Positions 19,796 through 29,411 of a stretch of DNA of 54,459 nt are shown here, piece by piece (within the stretch, counting starts at the first letter, position 1; the number at the start of each line of letters is the position of its first letter). Where the stretch lies: assembly GCA_016931495.1 (NCBI GenBank), contig JAFGER010000020.1, forward strand, positions 1 to 54,459, written 5' to 3'. Under the pieces are notes generated by a model, which saw nothing but the letters and a program-made list of their open reading frames with translations, had not been told where the DNA came from and did not search any database. Both the position numbers and the translations under genes were made by a program. The stretch comes from Chlorobiaceae bacterium. Lineage in GTDB: Bacteria; Bacteroidota; Chlorobiia; Chlorobiales; Chlorobiaceae.

Positions 19796-20956
19796 ATGAA
19801 TCTGAGTCAACGTTGCGGGCTGGTGATGCAGTCCGATATTCGCGCCATGTCGATCGAGTGCGCCCGGATGGGCGGCATCAATCTGTCGCAGGGGATTTGC
19901 GATACGCCGGTGCCGCCGGTGGTGCTGCAGGGGGCCGCCGACGCAGTGATGCAGGGCGCGAACATTTATACGCACCACGCGGGCATCCGGGAGCTGCGCG
20001 AGGCGATTGCCGGCAAGCAGCGGCGCTTCACCGGCGTGGCGTTCGACGCCGAGCGCGAAATCGTCGTCTCCGCCGGCGCGACCGGCGCGATGTACTGCGC
20101 GTTTCAGGCGCTGCTCGACCGGGGTGACGAGGTGATCGTGTTCGAGCCGTTCTATGGCTACCACGTCTCGACGCTCCGGGCGGTCGAGGCAGTGCCGGTC
20201 TTCGTGCCGCTCGATCCGGCCACCGGCTGGTCGTTCCGCATCGAAGCGCTCGAAGCGGCGGTGACGCCGAAAACGAAAGCGCTGCTCATCAACACACCCG
20301 CCAATCCCTCCGGCAAGGTTTTTTCGCGAGACGAGCTGGCGCTTCTGGCGGAGTTCGCCATCCGCCACGACCTCTTCGTTTTCACCGACGAGATGTACGA
20401 GCACTTCGTCTTCGACGGCCTTTCGCATGTCTCGATGGCTTCGCTGCCCGGCATGAGGGAGCGCACGATCACCATCTCCGGCCTCTCGAAGACCTTCAGC
20501 GTCACCGGCTGGCGCATCGGCTATGCCCTGTGCGACGAGCGCTGGGCGGCCTCCATCGGTTACTTCAACGATCTTTTCTACGTCTGCGCGGCCTCGCCGC
20601 TCCAGGCGGGCGTCACGGCGGGGCTTCGCTCGCTCGGCGACGACTACTATCGCGGCCTGTCAGCGGAGTACCAAGCCAAGCGCGACCGCTTCTGCACCGC
20701 GCTGAAGCAGGCCGGGCTTGAGCCGCACGTGCCCGAGGGCGCGTATTACGTTCTCGCTAGAACCGACGCGCTGCCTGGATCGACGGCGCGTGAAAAGGCG
20801 ATGCACATCCTTCGCGAAACCGGCGTCGCCTCGGTGCCCGGCTCGGCATTCTACCACGATGGCGGCGGCGACAATCTCGTCCGCTTCTGTTTCGCCAAGG
20901 AGGATCATGTGCTCGAAGCGGCGTGCGAGCGGTTGCAGAAACTCCGTCGGCGCTGA
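19796..20956 (+). CDS. PLP-dependent aminotransferase class I/II
   Basis: NTPANPSGKVFSRDEL; ISGLSKTFSVTGWRIGY lysine motif. Confidence 0.9.
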   Translation: MNLSQRCGLVMQSDIRAMSIECARMGGINLSQGICDTPVPPVVLQGAADAVMQGANIYTHHAGIRELREAIAGKQRRFTGVAFDAEREIVVSAGATGAMYCAFQALLDRGDEVIVFEPFYGYHVSTLRAVEAVPVFVPLDPATGWSFRIEALEAAVTPKTKALLINTPANPSGKVFSRDELALLAEFAIRHDLFVFTDEMYEHFVFDGLSHVSMASLPGMRERTITISGLSKTFSVTGWRIGYALCDERWAASIGYFNDLFYVCAASPLQAGVTAGLRSLGDDYYRGLSAEYQAKRDRFCTALKQAGLEPHVPEGAYYVLARTDALPGSTAREKAMHILRETGVASVPGSAFYHDGGGDNLVRFCFAKEDHVLEAACERLQKLRRR

Positions 20957-21085
20957 AATTTTTTCATGCTCCTGAAACATCTCTTTGACGGCGCTTGTTG
21001 TAAAAGCAAGGTGCAGCGCGTGATTTTGTCTGATGCGCGCCTCACCTTTCGAGCCAAGCAACTACCAGGAACACGGAGGCAGATC

Positions 21086-21277
21086 ATGGAAATTGAACAA
21101 AACGTAACGGTGCAGTGCCCCTATTGCGGACAGAGTTTCGAGGTGCTGGTCGATTGCTCCATCGAGCATCAGGAGTATATCGAGGATTGCGAGGTGTGCT
21201 GCCGTCCGGTGAGCCTTGTCATCGATGTTGACGATGATGGTACGGTGACGGTTCAAACCAGGGGCGAGGATGTCTGA
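21086..21277 (+). CDS. CPXCG motif-containing cysteine-rich small protein
   Basis: VQCPYCGQSFEVLVDCS...YIEDCEVCCRPVSL. Confidence 0.8.
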   Translation: MEIEQNVTVQCPYCGQSFEVLVDCSIEHQEYIEDCEVCCRPVSLVIDVDDDGTVTVQTRGEDV

Positions 21278-24038
21278 AAAGAACGCAGGGCACCATCCGG
21301 AACAGGATGCGCAGCGCCTCCGGCGTGAGCTTGAAGCGGCGCGAAGCGAGATCGAGGCGCTCCGGGCAGAACTTGCCGGCCAGCAACGTTTGACGGCCAC
21401 GCTGCTCGACGCATCCACCGACTTTTTCGCCCTCAAGGACCGCGACCTTGTGTATCACCGCGTCAACCCGGCGTTCTGCCGTTTTCTCGGCAGGAGCGAG
21501 GAGGACGTCATCGGCAAGCGCGACGAGGAGCTGTTTCCGCCGGAAGATGCGGCGCTGCACGTCGAGGGGGATGCCGCAATCCTCAGAACCGGCAAACCAC
21601 TTTCCGGAGACTGGCGTATCATTGGCCCGGAGGGTACGGTATGGTTCCGGGTGAAGAAAACGCCGCTGTTCGATGCCGCCGGACAGGTCAGCGGCATTTT
21701 GTGCATGGCCAGGAATATAAGCCGCAGGAAAAGGGCGGAGATCGAGTTCGGGCGGCTTTTCAACCTTATGCCGGATATGGTGTGCATCGCCACTTCCAGC
21801 GGCTATTTCACCAAAGTCAACCAGGCATGGCAGCAAAACCTCGGTTATTCCGAGCACGAGCTGCTCTCCCGGTCATTCCTCGACCTGATCCATCCGGATG
21901 ATCTGGAATCGACCCGGGCAGAAATCGGAAAAGTGCTTGCAGGGCAAGGCACGCTCAGTTTCGTCAACCGGTACCGCGCCAAAGACGGCTCGTATCACTG
22001 GTTTGAATGGAACAGCATTTCGCTCGAAGATGGGGTGATTTATGCGGTCGTGAGGGACATTACCGAACGCATCGGCCTGGAGATGCAGACCCGTCGCTGG
22101 GCCGACGCTTTCAGGCTCTGCGCTCACGGCATTGCCATAGGCGACGCGCGCACCAACCGGGTGCTTGCCTGCAACGAGGCTTTCGCGCGTTTGTGCGGCC
22201 GACCGGTCAGCGAGATCGAGGGCATCCCGATTCTGAGCCTGTATCTGCCGGAAGAACATGAAACGTTGAAGAGAAATATCGCCACCGTTGACCGTTGCGG
22301 TTTTGTCAGGTATCATGCCAGAATGCAACGCCCCGATGGCAGCAGTTTTCCTGTTCAGGTCGATGTTGTCAGCGTCCGGAATGACGATGGACAGCTCAGC
22401 TACCGGGTTGCGACCATGCAGGATATTACCGAGAGGGTCGAATCGCAAAGAGCTTTGCGGGAGAGCGAGGAGCGGTTCCGGTCAGTGGTCGAGTCCGCTC
22501 CGGATGCCATCTTCATCCAGACGGGTGGTTTCTTTGCTTACCTGAATCACTCCGCAATCTCCCTTTTCGGAGCATCGGAGGCGACGGAGATTCTTGGACG
22601 GCGGGTTGTCGATCTGATTCATCCCGATTACCGGGAGCAGGTTGCTGAAAGAATCCGCCAGCTCAATGAGCAACAGCAGGCCGTGCCGATGCTCGAAGAG
22701 CGGATTCTCCGCATGGACGGAACCGAGGTCTATGTGGAGGCCTCCGCCGTACCGTTCGTCTCTGGCGGTCAGCATGGCGCGCTGGTCTTTCTTCGCAACA
22801 TCGATCGTCGGAAAAAGGCAGAGCAGGAGAGAGCCGAACTCGAACAGCAGCTTTTGCAGTCCCAGAAGATCGAATCGATCGGCCGCCTTGCCGGCGGCAT
22901 CTCCCATGACCTGAACAATCTCCTGACGCCGATTCTCGGCTATTCCGAAATGCTCCTGAAGCGTTTTCAAGAGCCCGACAAAAACCGCCAGCAAATCGAG
23001 GTCATCCACCAGGCCTCCATCAAGGCCCGCGATCTTGTGCGCCAGCTTCTGGCTTTCAGCAGCCGTCAGTCGCTCGAATTCAGAAACATCGACCTGAACC
23101 GGGTGATCCGGGATTTCGAGCAGCTTCTGCGGCGAACGATCAGGGCTGACATTGATATCCGTTACCATCTGCAGGAGGGAAGCCTTTCCATGTGCGCCGA
23201 TTCCAGCCAGCTCGAACAGATCATCATGAACCTTGCGGTGAATGCCGAAAACGCCATGCCGTCGGGGGGAGAGCTGATTATGGAGACCTCGACGATGGTC
23301 ATCAAAAAGGGGCAGGAGAAATATTTTGAAGGTCTGCCTGCCGGCTCCTACGCTCTCCTGACCGTGCGTGACAACGGGGAGGGGATGGACCGGCAGACCT
23401 TGTTGCATATTTTTGAACCCTTTTTTACCACCAGGCCGAAGGGCAAAGGCACTGGGCTGGGGCTCTCCACCGTCTATGGCATCGTTCGTCAGCATGGCGG
23501 CATCATCCAGGCTGGCAGTGAGCCGGGCGCGGGCAGCTGTTTCAGAATCACGCTGCCCATTCGGGATTGCGAGCTTCAGGTGCAGGATTTCCCGGAAGCG
23601 TCACTTTGTGAAGCGGGAGACGGTGCGAAGGTGCTGGTGGTCGAGGATGACGAGATGGTGCGGAAGTTTGTCGTCCAGGCGCTCGGCGAAGCCGGGTTTG
23701 CCATTCGGGACGCCGATGGGGGCGAGGAGGCGCTGAGGCTGATCGAAAAGGAGGGGTTTATTCCGGAACTGCTGCTCACCGATCTGGTGATGCGCGGCAT
23801 GAACGGGCGGGTTCTGTATGAAAAGGTTCGCGAGCTTGTTCCTTCGATCAGGGTGATCTACATGTCGGGGTATGCGAGGAATATCATTTCAAGCCACGGC
23901 GTGCTGAACGAAGGGTTGACATTTCTGCAGAAACCGTTCGCCGTGCCGGTGCTGCTGGAAAAGGTGCGGGAGGTGCTCCGTAACGGAAGCCCGCAGAACG
24001 GCGGGGAGGAAAGAAAAAAGCTGAAACCGAAGCTGTAA
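21270..24038 (+). CDS. Multi-PAS hybrid sensor histidine kinase with C-terminal receiver domain
   Basis: Several PAS/PAC segments, GGISHDLNNLLTPI H-box, DNGEGMD and GLGLSTVYG, receiver VLVVEDDEMVR...LLLTDLVM. Confidence 0.93.
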   Translation: MSEKNAGHHPEQDAQRLRRELEAARSEIEALRAELAGQQRLTATLLDASTDFFALKDRDLVYHRVNPAFCRFLGRSEEDVIGKRDEELFPPEDAALHVEGDAAILRTGKPLSGDWRIIGPEGTVWFRVKKTPLFDAAGQVSGILCMARNISRRKRAEIEFGRLFNLMPDMVCIATSSGYFTKVNQAWQQNLGYSEHELLSRSFLDLIHPDDLESTRAEIGKVLAGQGTLSFVNRYRAKDGSYHWFEWNSISLEDGVIYAVVRDITERIGLEMQTRRWADAFRLCAHGIAIGDARTNRVLACNEAFARLCGRPVSEIEGIPILSLYLPEEHETLKRNIATVDRCGFVRYHARMQRPDGSSFPVQVDVVSVRNDDGQLSYRVATMQDITERVESQRALRESEERFRSVVESAPDAIFIQTGGFFAYLNHSAISLFGASEATEILGRRVVDLIHPDYREQVAERIRQLNEQQQAVPMLEERILRMDGTEVYVEASAVPFVSGGQHGALVFLRNIDRRKKAEQERAELEQQLLQSQKIESIGRLAGGISHDLNNLLTPILGYSEMLLKRFQEPDKNRQQIEVIHQASIKARDLVRQLLAFSSRQSLEFRNIDLNRVIRDFEQLLRRTIRADIDIRYHLQEGSLSMCADSSQLEQIIMNLAVNAENAMPSGGELIMETSTMVIKKGQEKYFEGLPAGSYALLTVRDNGEGMDRQTLLHIFEPFFTTRPKGKGTGLGLSTVYGIVRQHGGIIQAGSEPGAGSCFRITLPIRDCELQVQDFPEASLCEAGDGAKVLVVEDDEMVRKFVVQALGEAGFAIRDADGGEEALRLIEKEGFIPELLLTDLVMRGMNGRVLYEKVRELVPSIRVIYMSGYARNIISSHGVLNEGLTFLQKPFAVPVLLEKVREVLRNGSPQNGGEERKKLKPKL

Positions 24039-24435
24039 GCCGAATTCTGTGAATCACCATCAGGTGGTGAAGCTGCAGCCATTTATCTGGTGCGGCCTAC
24101 CCGAAAGCTGCGCTCAAAGCGTTGCTCTGAGCGGTTGGGCGGGCAACCCTTCTCTCCTTTCGGAAAAAGCTTCCTTATTCGGCCTTGCTTCGGGGAGGTT
24201 TTCATAGCGTAGGGCATTGCTGCCGTACCTGGTGGTCTCTTACACCCCCTTTTCACCCTTACTCCGGCCGGAGCCGGGGCGGTTCGCTTTCTGTTGCACT
24301 CTCTGTGACAGACGGCTTGCGCCGCTGCCCCCGGCCTTGAACCAGGTTCTCGACCGGCACCCTGCCCTGTGAAGTTCGGACTTTCCTCTGCATGGGGTGA
24401 GCCATACAGCGACTGCACGCTTGCGGTTTCAGCAA
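24030..24435 (-). ncRNA. rnpB: RNase P RNA (type A); ends approximate
   Basis: Reverse complement contains GCAGAGGAAAGTCCGAACTTCACAGGGCAGGGTGCCGG and 3' ACAGAATTCGGCTTACAGC; GCTG..AAGC/GCTTACAGC pairing for P1. Confidence 0.93.
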
Positions 24436-24450
24436 TGAAGATGAACAGAA

Positions 24451-24468
24451 AACCCCTGTACAGGGGTT
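24451..24468. repeat. 18-bp perfect palindrome upstream of rnpB (possible secondary terminator)
   Basis: AACCCCTGTACAGGGGTT; on the minus strand it is followed by TTTTC. Confidence 0.7.
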
Positions 24469-24471
24469 CAT

Positions 24472-24511
24472 AAAAAAAAGAACAGCCGAACAGAGTCATT
24501 CCGTTCGGCTG
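24472..24511 (-). terminator. Intrinsic terminator of the zinc-ribbon gene
   Basis: CAGCCGAAC..GTTCGGCTG stem followed by T8 on the minus strand. Confidence 0.85.
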
Positions 24512-24525
24512 CTTCCGGAAAAAGA

Positions 24526-25338
24526 TCAGTTGCCAGCTTCGTTGGCTGCCTCTTCGAACAAACGCTCGTGAACCACGATGCGGCCGCACGATTCGCAGAC
24601 GTAGAATCCGCCCTGCACGATCAGGGTGTGACGGTTGGTCGGAACCCTGGTGTTGCAGCCCGAGCAGGCTTGCCGGTCGAGCTTCACCACGGCGTTCTGC
24701 ATCGAACCGCTTCTGAGGTGGTCGTACTTGTCGAGCAGGCGCTTTGCTTCCTTGGTCACGACGGCTCTCTGCTCATCAAGTTTCTTTTTGAGCTGGGCGA
24801 CCTCTTCGGCCGTTTCGATCACGATGCTCTCAAGCTCCTCTTTCTTGAGCTTTACCTGTTCGCTCAGATCTTCCATCTGCTGTTGGAGCACATCGTCGGG
24901 CATCATCTCTTCGGAAATCTCGTCGTACCGGTTTTCGGCGATCAGTTCACGGCCCTTTTTCTGCAGCTCCTGCGCGTGATGCTCGGCGTGGGCAATGTCC
25001 TGAAGCTGTATTTCGGCCTGCGCAATCTCTTTTTCTTCGTATTCGATCTGCTTTGAGAGGGCGTCGTACTCCTTGTTGTTGCGTGCCAGCGTCTGTTTTT
25101 CCTTGAACGATCTGATTTTTTCCTTGCAGTCTTCAATAATGCCGTTCAGCCGCGTCCGCAGTTGCCGGTGATTCTCGGCGATCTTCTTGCGCGCCTCGAT
25201 CTGGCGAACCGTGAACGCCAAATCCTCTTCGAGCGCAGAAATCTCCTCCGGCAAGCCTTTCTGCAGGCTCATGATCTCCTCGATCTGATTGTCGATGTGC
25301 TGAAGGCGAACGATGAGATTGATTTTTGTATGATCCAC
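24526..25338 (-). CDS. C4-type zinc-ribbon coiled-coil protein (CT398/HP0958-like)
   Basis: Long coiled coil; CSGCNTRVPTNRHTLIVQGGFYVCESCGRIVV. Confidence 0.85.
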   Translation of the reverse strand: MDHTKINLIVRLQHIDNQIEEIMSLQKGLPEEISALEEDLAFTVRQIEARKKIAENHRQLRTRLNGIIEDCKEKIRSFKEKQTLARNNKEYDALSKQIEYEEKEIAQAEIQLQDIAHAEHHAQELQKKGRELIAENRYDEISEEMMPDDVLQQQMEDLSEQVKLKKEELESIVIETAEEVAQLKKKLDEQRAVVTKEAKRLLDKYDHLRSGSMQNAVVKLDRQACSGCNTRVPTNRHTLIVQGGFYVCESCGRIVVHERLFEEAANEAGN

Positions 25339-25489
25339 TACTGCACCGGTTTAGATTGTAAAAAAAGGAAAAAAAAAGCACCTCCATCGAAGGTGCTTAC
25401 CCCAGTATTTAAAACTATTTATCCGTAACAGACGTCGTCGTGTTGCTTGTAACTTCGATCCTCTTGCACATTGAGCTTCTGCAGATAGT

Positions 25490-25574
25490 TGGTGCCCGAA
25501 AGGAGATTCGAACTCCTACACCTCTCGGCGCTCGCCCCTGAAACGAGTGCGTCTACCAGTTCCGCCATTCGGGC
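25490..25574 (-). tRNA. tRNA-Leu (anticodon CAG), CCA encoded
   Basis: GCCCGAATGGCGGAACTGGTAGACGCACTCGTTTCAGGGGCGAG...GTAGGAGTTCGAATCTCCTTTCGGGCACCA; cloverleaf with long variable arm. Confidence 0.95.
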
Positions 25575-25634
25575 ATTGCAAATGGTCAAAAAGACTTACT
25601 TGGGAAGATAAGTTCTTTTTGACGATTATGCTAA

Positions 25635-25817
25635 TTACTTTATCTCTTTATGCTCGGTATGCCTTTTGAGATTGGGGTTGTACTTCTTGAGAATGAGGCG
25701 CTCGGTGGTATTCTTCTTGTTCTTGGTCGTGGTGTACCTCGAAACCGGCTTACCTTCCTTTTTTGCCTCGGTGCACTCAAGCGTGATGATGATCCTGTTC
25801 TCTTTACCTTTTGCCAT
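25635..25817 (-). CDS. rpmG: 50S ribosomal protein L33
   Basis: [51 protein letters not shown]. Confidence 0.95.
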   Translation of the reverse strand: MAKGKENRIIITLECTEAKKEGKPVSRYTTTKNKKNTTERLILKKYNPNLKRHTEHKEIK

Positions 25818-25924
25818 CAGTAGCGTCGATCAGATTATTATTTAATGAGCAACGAATATACAGCACGAGGTCTGATTATGCAAGTCCAGCTGTTTTTTTG
25901 TTTCAGGAAAGAAGAAAGGCTATT

Positions 25925-27217
25925 ATGTTTGGCAATTCACCACTTAATCACAAATCAACGCGAATCGTGCTCGACAGTCACTTTTTTTCTTACATCGACG
26001 GAACCCTCGCCTGTGAATCCCTCAAACTTGACAAGCTGGCCGACCAGTACGGCACACCGCTCTTCGTGACCAGCCGCCAGAGCCTGGTCAGCCAGTACCG
26101 GGAGTTCGAGGCGGCGTTCGCTTCGTTGCCGCATTTCACCTGCTACTCGGTCAAGGCCAACTTCAGCCTGGCCGTGATACGTGCGCTTGCCGCCGAAGGT
26201 TGCGGCTGCGACGTCAATTCCGGCGGTGAACTCTACCGCGCCCTCAAGGCTGGCGTGCCCGCCGGAAAGATCATTATGGCCGGTGTCGGTAAAACCGAGT
26301 CTGAAATTGAATATGGCCTGAACTCCGGCGTGATGATGATCAAGGCCGAGTCGATCTCCGAGCTCCATGCGATCAACCGCGTTGCCCAGCGACTCGGTAA
26401 AGTGGCGCAGGTCGGCGTCCGGATCAACCCCAACGTCACCGCCGAAACCCATCCCTACATCACCACCGGCGACAGCAAGGAGAAGTTCGGTATCGACGAA
26501 GACGGACTCGCCGAGGTTTTCGAGTTGTTCAAAACGCTGCCGAACCTCGAACTGCACGGCCTCGACATGCACATCGGCTCGCAGATTTTCGATCCGGAGT
26601 ACTACGTCGCCGCCACGCAGAAGCTGCTTGACGTGCTCGAATCGGCGCGGCATCTCGGCTTCGACATCAAATGGCTCGATTTAGGCGGCGGCTTCCCGGT
26701 GACCTACGATCCGCAGAAGCCCGCCACGCCGATCACGAAGTTTGCCGAAAAGCTCGTTCCGATGCTCGAAGACAAAGGCGTGACGGTCATTTTCGAACCG
26801 GGCCGATTCATCGCGGCTAACGCCTCGGTGCTGGTGACCAGAATTCTGTACCGGAAGCGCAACCACATCGGCAAGGAGTTTTTCATCATTGATGCGGGTA
26901 TGACCGAGCTGATCCGACCGGCGCTCTACCAGTCGCACCACGAAGTGCTCTCGGTCAAACAGCATGACAAGAGCATCGTCGCCGACGTGGTTGGCCCGGT
27001 CTGCGAATCGAGCGACTTCTTCGCCCGCCACCGCGCCATCGACGACGCCCCCGAAGGTGAACTGCTCGCCGTGCTCTCCGCCGGAGCCTACGGCTCGGTG
27101 ATGGGCACCAACTACAACGGCCGCCTCCGCCCCGCCGAGGTGATGGTTGATGGCAGCGAAGTCACCCTGACGCGCCGCCGCGAAACCTACGAGCAGCTCG
27201 TGCAGAACGAGCTGTAA
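25925..27217 (+). CDS. lysA: Diaminopimelate decarboxylase
   Basis: YSVKANFSLAVIRALAAEGCGCDVNSGGEL; GPVCESSDFFA; GAYGSVMGTNYN. Confidence 0.94.
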   Translation: MFGNSPLNHKSTRIVLDSHFFSYIDGTLACESLKLDKLADQYGTPLFVTSRQSLVSQYREFEAAFASLPHFTCYSVKANFSLAVIRALAAEGCGCDVNSGGELYRALKAGVPAGKIIMAGVGKTESEIEYGLNSGVMMIKAESISELHAINRVAQRLGKVAQVGVRINPNVTAETHPYITTGDSKEKFGIDEDGLAEVFELFKTLPNLELHGLDMHIGSQIFDPEYYVAATQKLLDVLESARHLGFDIKWLDLGGGFPVTYDPQKPATPITKFAEKLVPMLEDKGVTVIFEPGRFIAANASVLVTRILYRKRNHIGKEFFIIDAGMTELIRPALYQSHHEVLSVKQHDKSIVADVVGPVCESSDFFARHRAIDDAPEGELLAVLSAGAYGSVMGTNYNGRLRPAEVMVDGSEVTLTRRRETYEQLVQNEL

Positions 27218-27233
27218 AAGCGAGGGAATTAAA

Positions 27234-27303
27234 GTGGACTATGTGGACGCTGTGGACAAAGTGGACGGGGCGTATTGTCGTCCACTTTGTCCACCCAGTC
27301 CAC
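27234..27303. repeat. Inverted repeat built from 9-bp-periodic GTGGACNNN / GTCCACNNN units
   Basis: GTGGAC at 27234, 27243, 27252, 27261; GTCCAC at 27280, 27289, 27298; 15-bp perfect arms 27252-27266/27280-27294. Confidence 0.92.
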
Positions 27304-27317
27304 AAAAGCGTGCTGCC

Positions 27318-28409
27318 ATGCGCACTGTTGCTACAATCTGCCTGCTTTTCGCGCTCATGCTGTCAAGCAGCTTACTGCTTGCCCGAACCGATTCCAAACC
27401 ATCGACACGCGCCCTGGCCGATACGGTCGGGTTCGCGCATCGGGCCTGGCAGATGGATTCGGTCATGGCGCGAATCAGCTCGCTCAATCGCGACGACCTG
27501 GCCCGAACGGAGCAGCCTGCCGGAACGGCGTGGCGGGCGGCGATTTGCCCGCACGACGATTATACCTACGCAGGCTGGCTTTATCCGGCGGTTCTGCGGA
27601 ATATCAAGGCAAAAACGGTCGTCATCTTCGGCGTCTCCCACAAAGCATGGCGACACAAGCTCGAAAACCGGCTGGTGTTCGACAGCTTCAGCGCATGGCG
27701 CGGCCCGTACGGAAAGGTCACGGTGTCGCCGTTGCGGGATGAACTCATCAACCGCCTGCCCACCGGCATGGTCATCGTGCACGATCAGATGCAGAGCGAG
27801 GAATATTCCGTCGAAGCGTTGATTCCGTTTTTGCAATACCAGAACCGTGATGTTGAAATTATCAGCATTCTGGTGCCCTCCATGGATTTTGAAAGGATGC
27901 AAACCATCAGCCGGCACCTGGCCAAGGCTCTGTTCGCCGTGATGAACCAGAAGAATTTGCGCTGGGGAGAGGATGTTGCCATTCTGATTTCGTCCGACGC
28001 CGTGCATTACGGCGATGAGGAGTGGGGTGGATACAACTTCGCTTATTACGGAACCGGCGCACAAGCCAATGAACTGGCCGAAGCGCACGACCGGGAAATT
28101 ATCAGCACCTGCTTCGAGTCGAAATTGACCGAAAAGAAAGTTGCCAGATTTTATGCCTACACGACAAACGATGATAATTTCAAGGAATACCGGTGGAGCT
28201 GGTGTGGTAACTATGCGATATCAGTTGGCCTGTTGACGGCGCTCGATTTTCAGAAACTCGAAAAAAGCGCTCCGTTAACGGGAGTCCCGATTGCCTATGC
28301 TACGAGCATTACACAGCCGCATTTGAAAGTCGATGATTTGGGAATGGGCGAGACGGCTATTGCTACGCCGCGGCATTGGGTTGGTTATCCGGCGGTTGGG
28401 TTTAGGTGA
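27318..28409 (+). CDS. MEMO1/AmmeMemoRadiSam-B-like protein with signal peptide
   Basis: ICPHDDYTYAGWLYPAVLRNIKAKTVVIFGVSH; ILISSDAVHYGDEEWGG; hydrophobic N-terminus MRTVATICLLFALMLSSSLLLA. Confidence 0.8.
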   Translation: MRTVATICLLFALMLSSSLLLARTDSKPSTRALADTVGFAHRAWQMDSVMARISSLNRDDLARTEQPAGTAWRAAICPHDDYTYAGWLYPAVLRNIKAKTVVIFGVSHKAWRHKLENRLVFDSFSAWRGPYGKVTVSPLRDELINRLPTGMVIVHDQMQSEEYSVEALIPFLQYQNRDVEIISILVPSMDFERMQTISRHLAKALFAVMNQKNLRWGEDVAILISSDAVHYGDEEWGGYNFAYYGTGAQANELAEAHDREIISTCFESKLTEKKVARFYAYTTNDDNFKEYRWSWCGNYAISVGLLTALDFQKLEKSAPLTGVPIAYATSITQPHLKVDDLGMGETAIATPRHWVGYPAVGFR

Positions 28410-28508
28410 TTTATTTTTTTTTATGATTTAACTTCAAAAGTGATTCTTGTTAGGTTTTTACTCTTGACTTGATATGTTTATTTTTGAAATCAGAAAAAAA
28501 TATTTGAA

Positions 28509-29276
28509 ATGAATAATAAAGGCGTTTTTAGTGCTGACGAATTATGGATAGTTTCGCTTCAGTTAATATTATTATTGCTCGCATTATTATTGGCTGGTGA
28601 TGCTGATAAGGCGAATCAATTTGACGTTTTGTGCTTTGTGGGGATTATGATGAGTCTGTTCTCTTTGAATGGTCGGGACGCAAATACGGTCGGTAAGTTG
28701 TTGTTTGGAGTTGAATATGGCAGGTATATCGCGCCATATGCATTTTCTCTGGTTTTTGTGTTAATGATTTATTTTAACGCAAAGTATGTTGATTCTGTTG
28801 TTAAAAATGCTCGCGATGTAGATATGATATTAATAAGTGCGCTTTCTGCATTTGCAGCGTTGATTTCTGCTGGTAGTGCATACAGGACTTTTATGGACGC
28901 TCGATTTGATCAGCTATTAAGTCGTTTGAATGGAATCGCAGATATTATATCTGAACTTCAGAATAAGTGTTATTTGTTGACGAATAAGATATTTTTTGAG
29001 TACAAAAATGCTTCAGAATCTCGTTGTGACAGCACTCCGGATATCTTGAAAAACACAAAAATACAAGAGGCTAAATATGGCGAATATGAAAAAAGTTGGG
29101 AAAAAATAAATGAATATAGGAGGGAGTTGGATAGTCTATCAAAAAGCTTGTTTAGTGATATTTGTTTCGATGAATTAGGTGAGATGTTATTGAAGGTAAA
29201 AAAAATCAAGTCTGACGTTGATCAGATTTATAATCATTATCTCAATGAGTTATTGCAAAAGAAAGGCGACTCTTGA
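28509..29276 (+). CDS. Hypothetical AT-rich membrane protein with N-terminal TM helices and C-terminal soluble, probably helical domain
   Basis: Only long ORF in this AT-rich stretch; several hydrophobic segments followed by a charged region. Confidence 0.6.
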   Translation: MNNKGVFSADELWIVSLQLILLLLALLLAGDADKANQFDVLCFVGIMMSLFSLNGRDANTVGKLLFGVEYGRYIAPYAFSLVFVLMIYFNAKYVDSVVKNARDVDMILISALSAFAALISAGSAYRTFMDARFDQLLSRLNGIADIISELQNKCYLLTNKIFFEYKNASESRCDSTPDILKNTKIQEAKYGEYEKSWEKINEYRRELDSLSKSLFSDICFDELGEMLLKVKKIKSDVDQIYNHYLNELLQKKGDS

Positions 29277-29338
29277 GTGGGATCGATGGCGTTAATTTCG
29301 ATTGAAAAGTTTTATGATCTTCATTCGAAACTTGTTCG

Positions 29339-29366
29339 TTCAATCCTGATAGTTGTCAGGATTGAA
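29339..29366. other. 11-bp perfect stem-loop
   Basis: TTCAATCCTGA tagttg TCAGGATTGAA, no clear T-tract. Confidence 0.6.
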
Positions 29367-29411
29367 TCGCACGTAGTAAACGAGTTATTAACCCCACAAG
29401 AAAAATTCATC

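Noticed and set aside
19796-20956. Aminotransferase considered as a CqsA/LqsA autoinducer synthase for the CqsS-like kinase
   Set aside because: Sequence reads as an aspartate-aminotransferase-like class I/II enzyme (ISGLSKTFSVTGWRIGY), not the AONS-like CqsA type, and is ~18 kb away.
22482-23495. 337-aa minus-strand ORF opposite the hybrid kinase
   Set aside because: Shadow ORF with no family signature.
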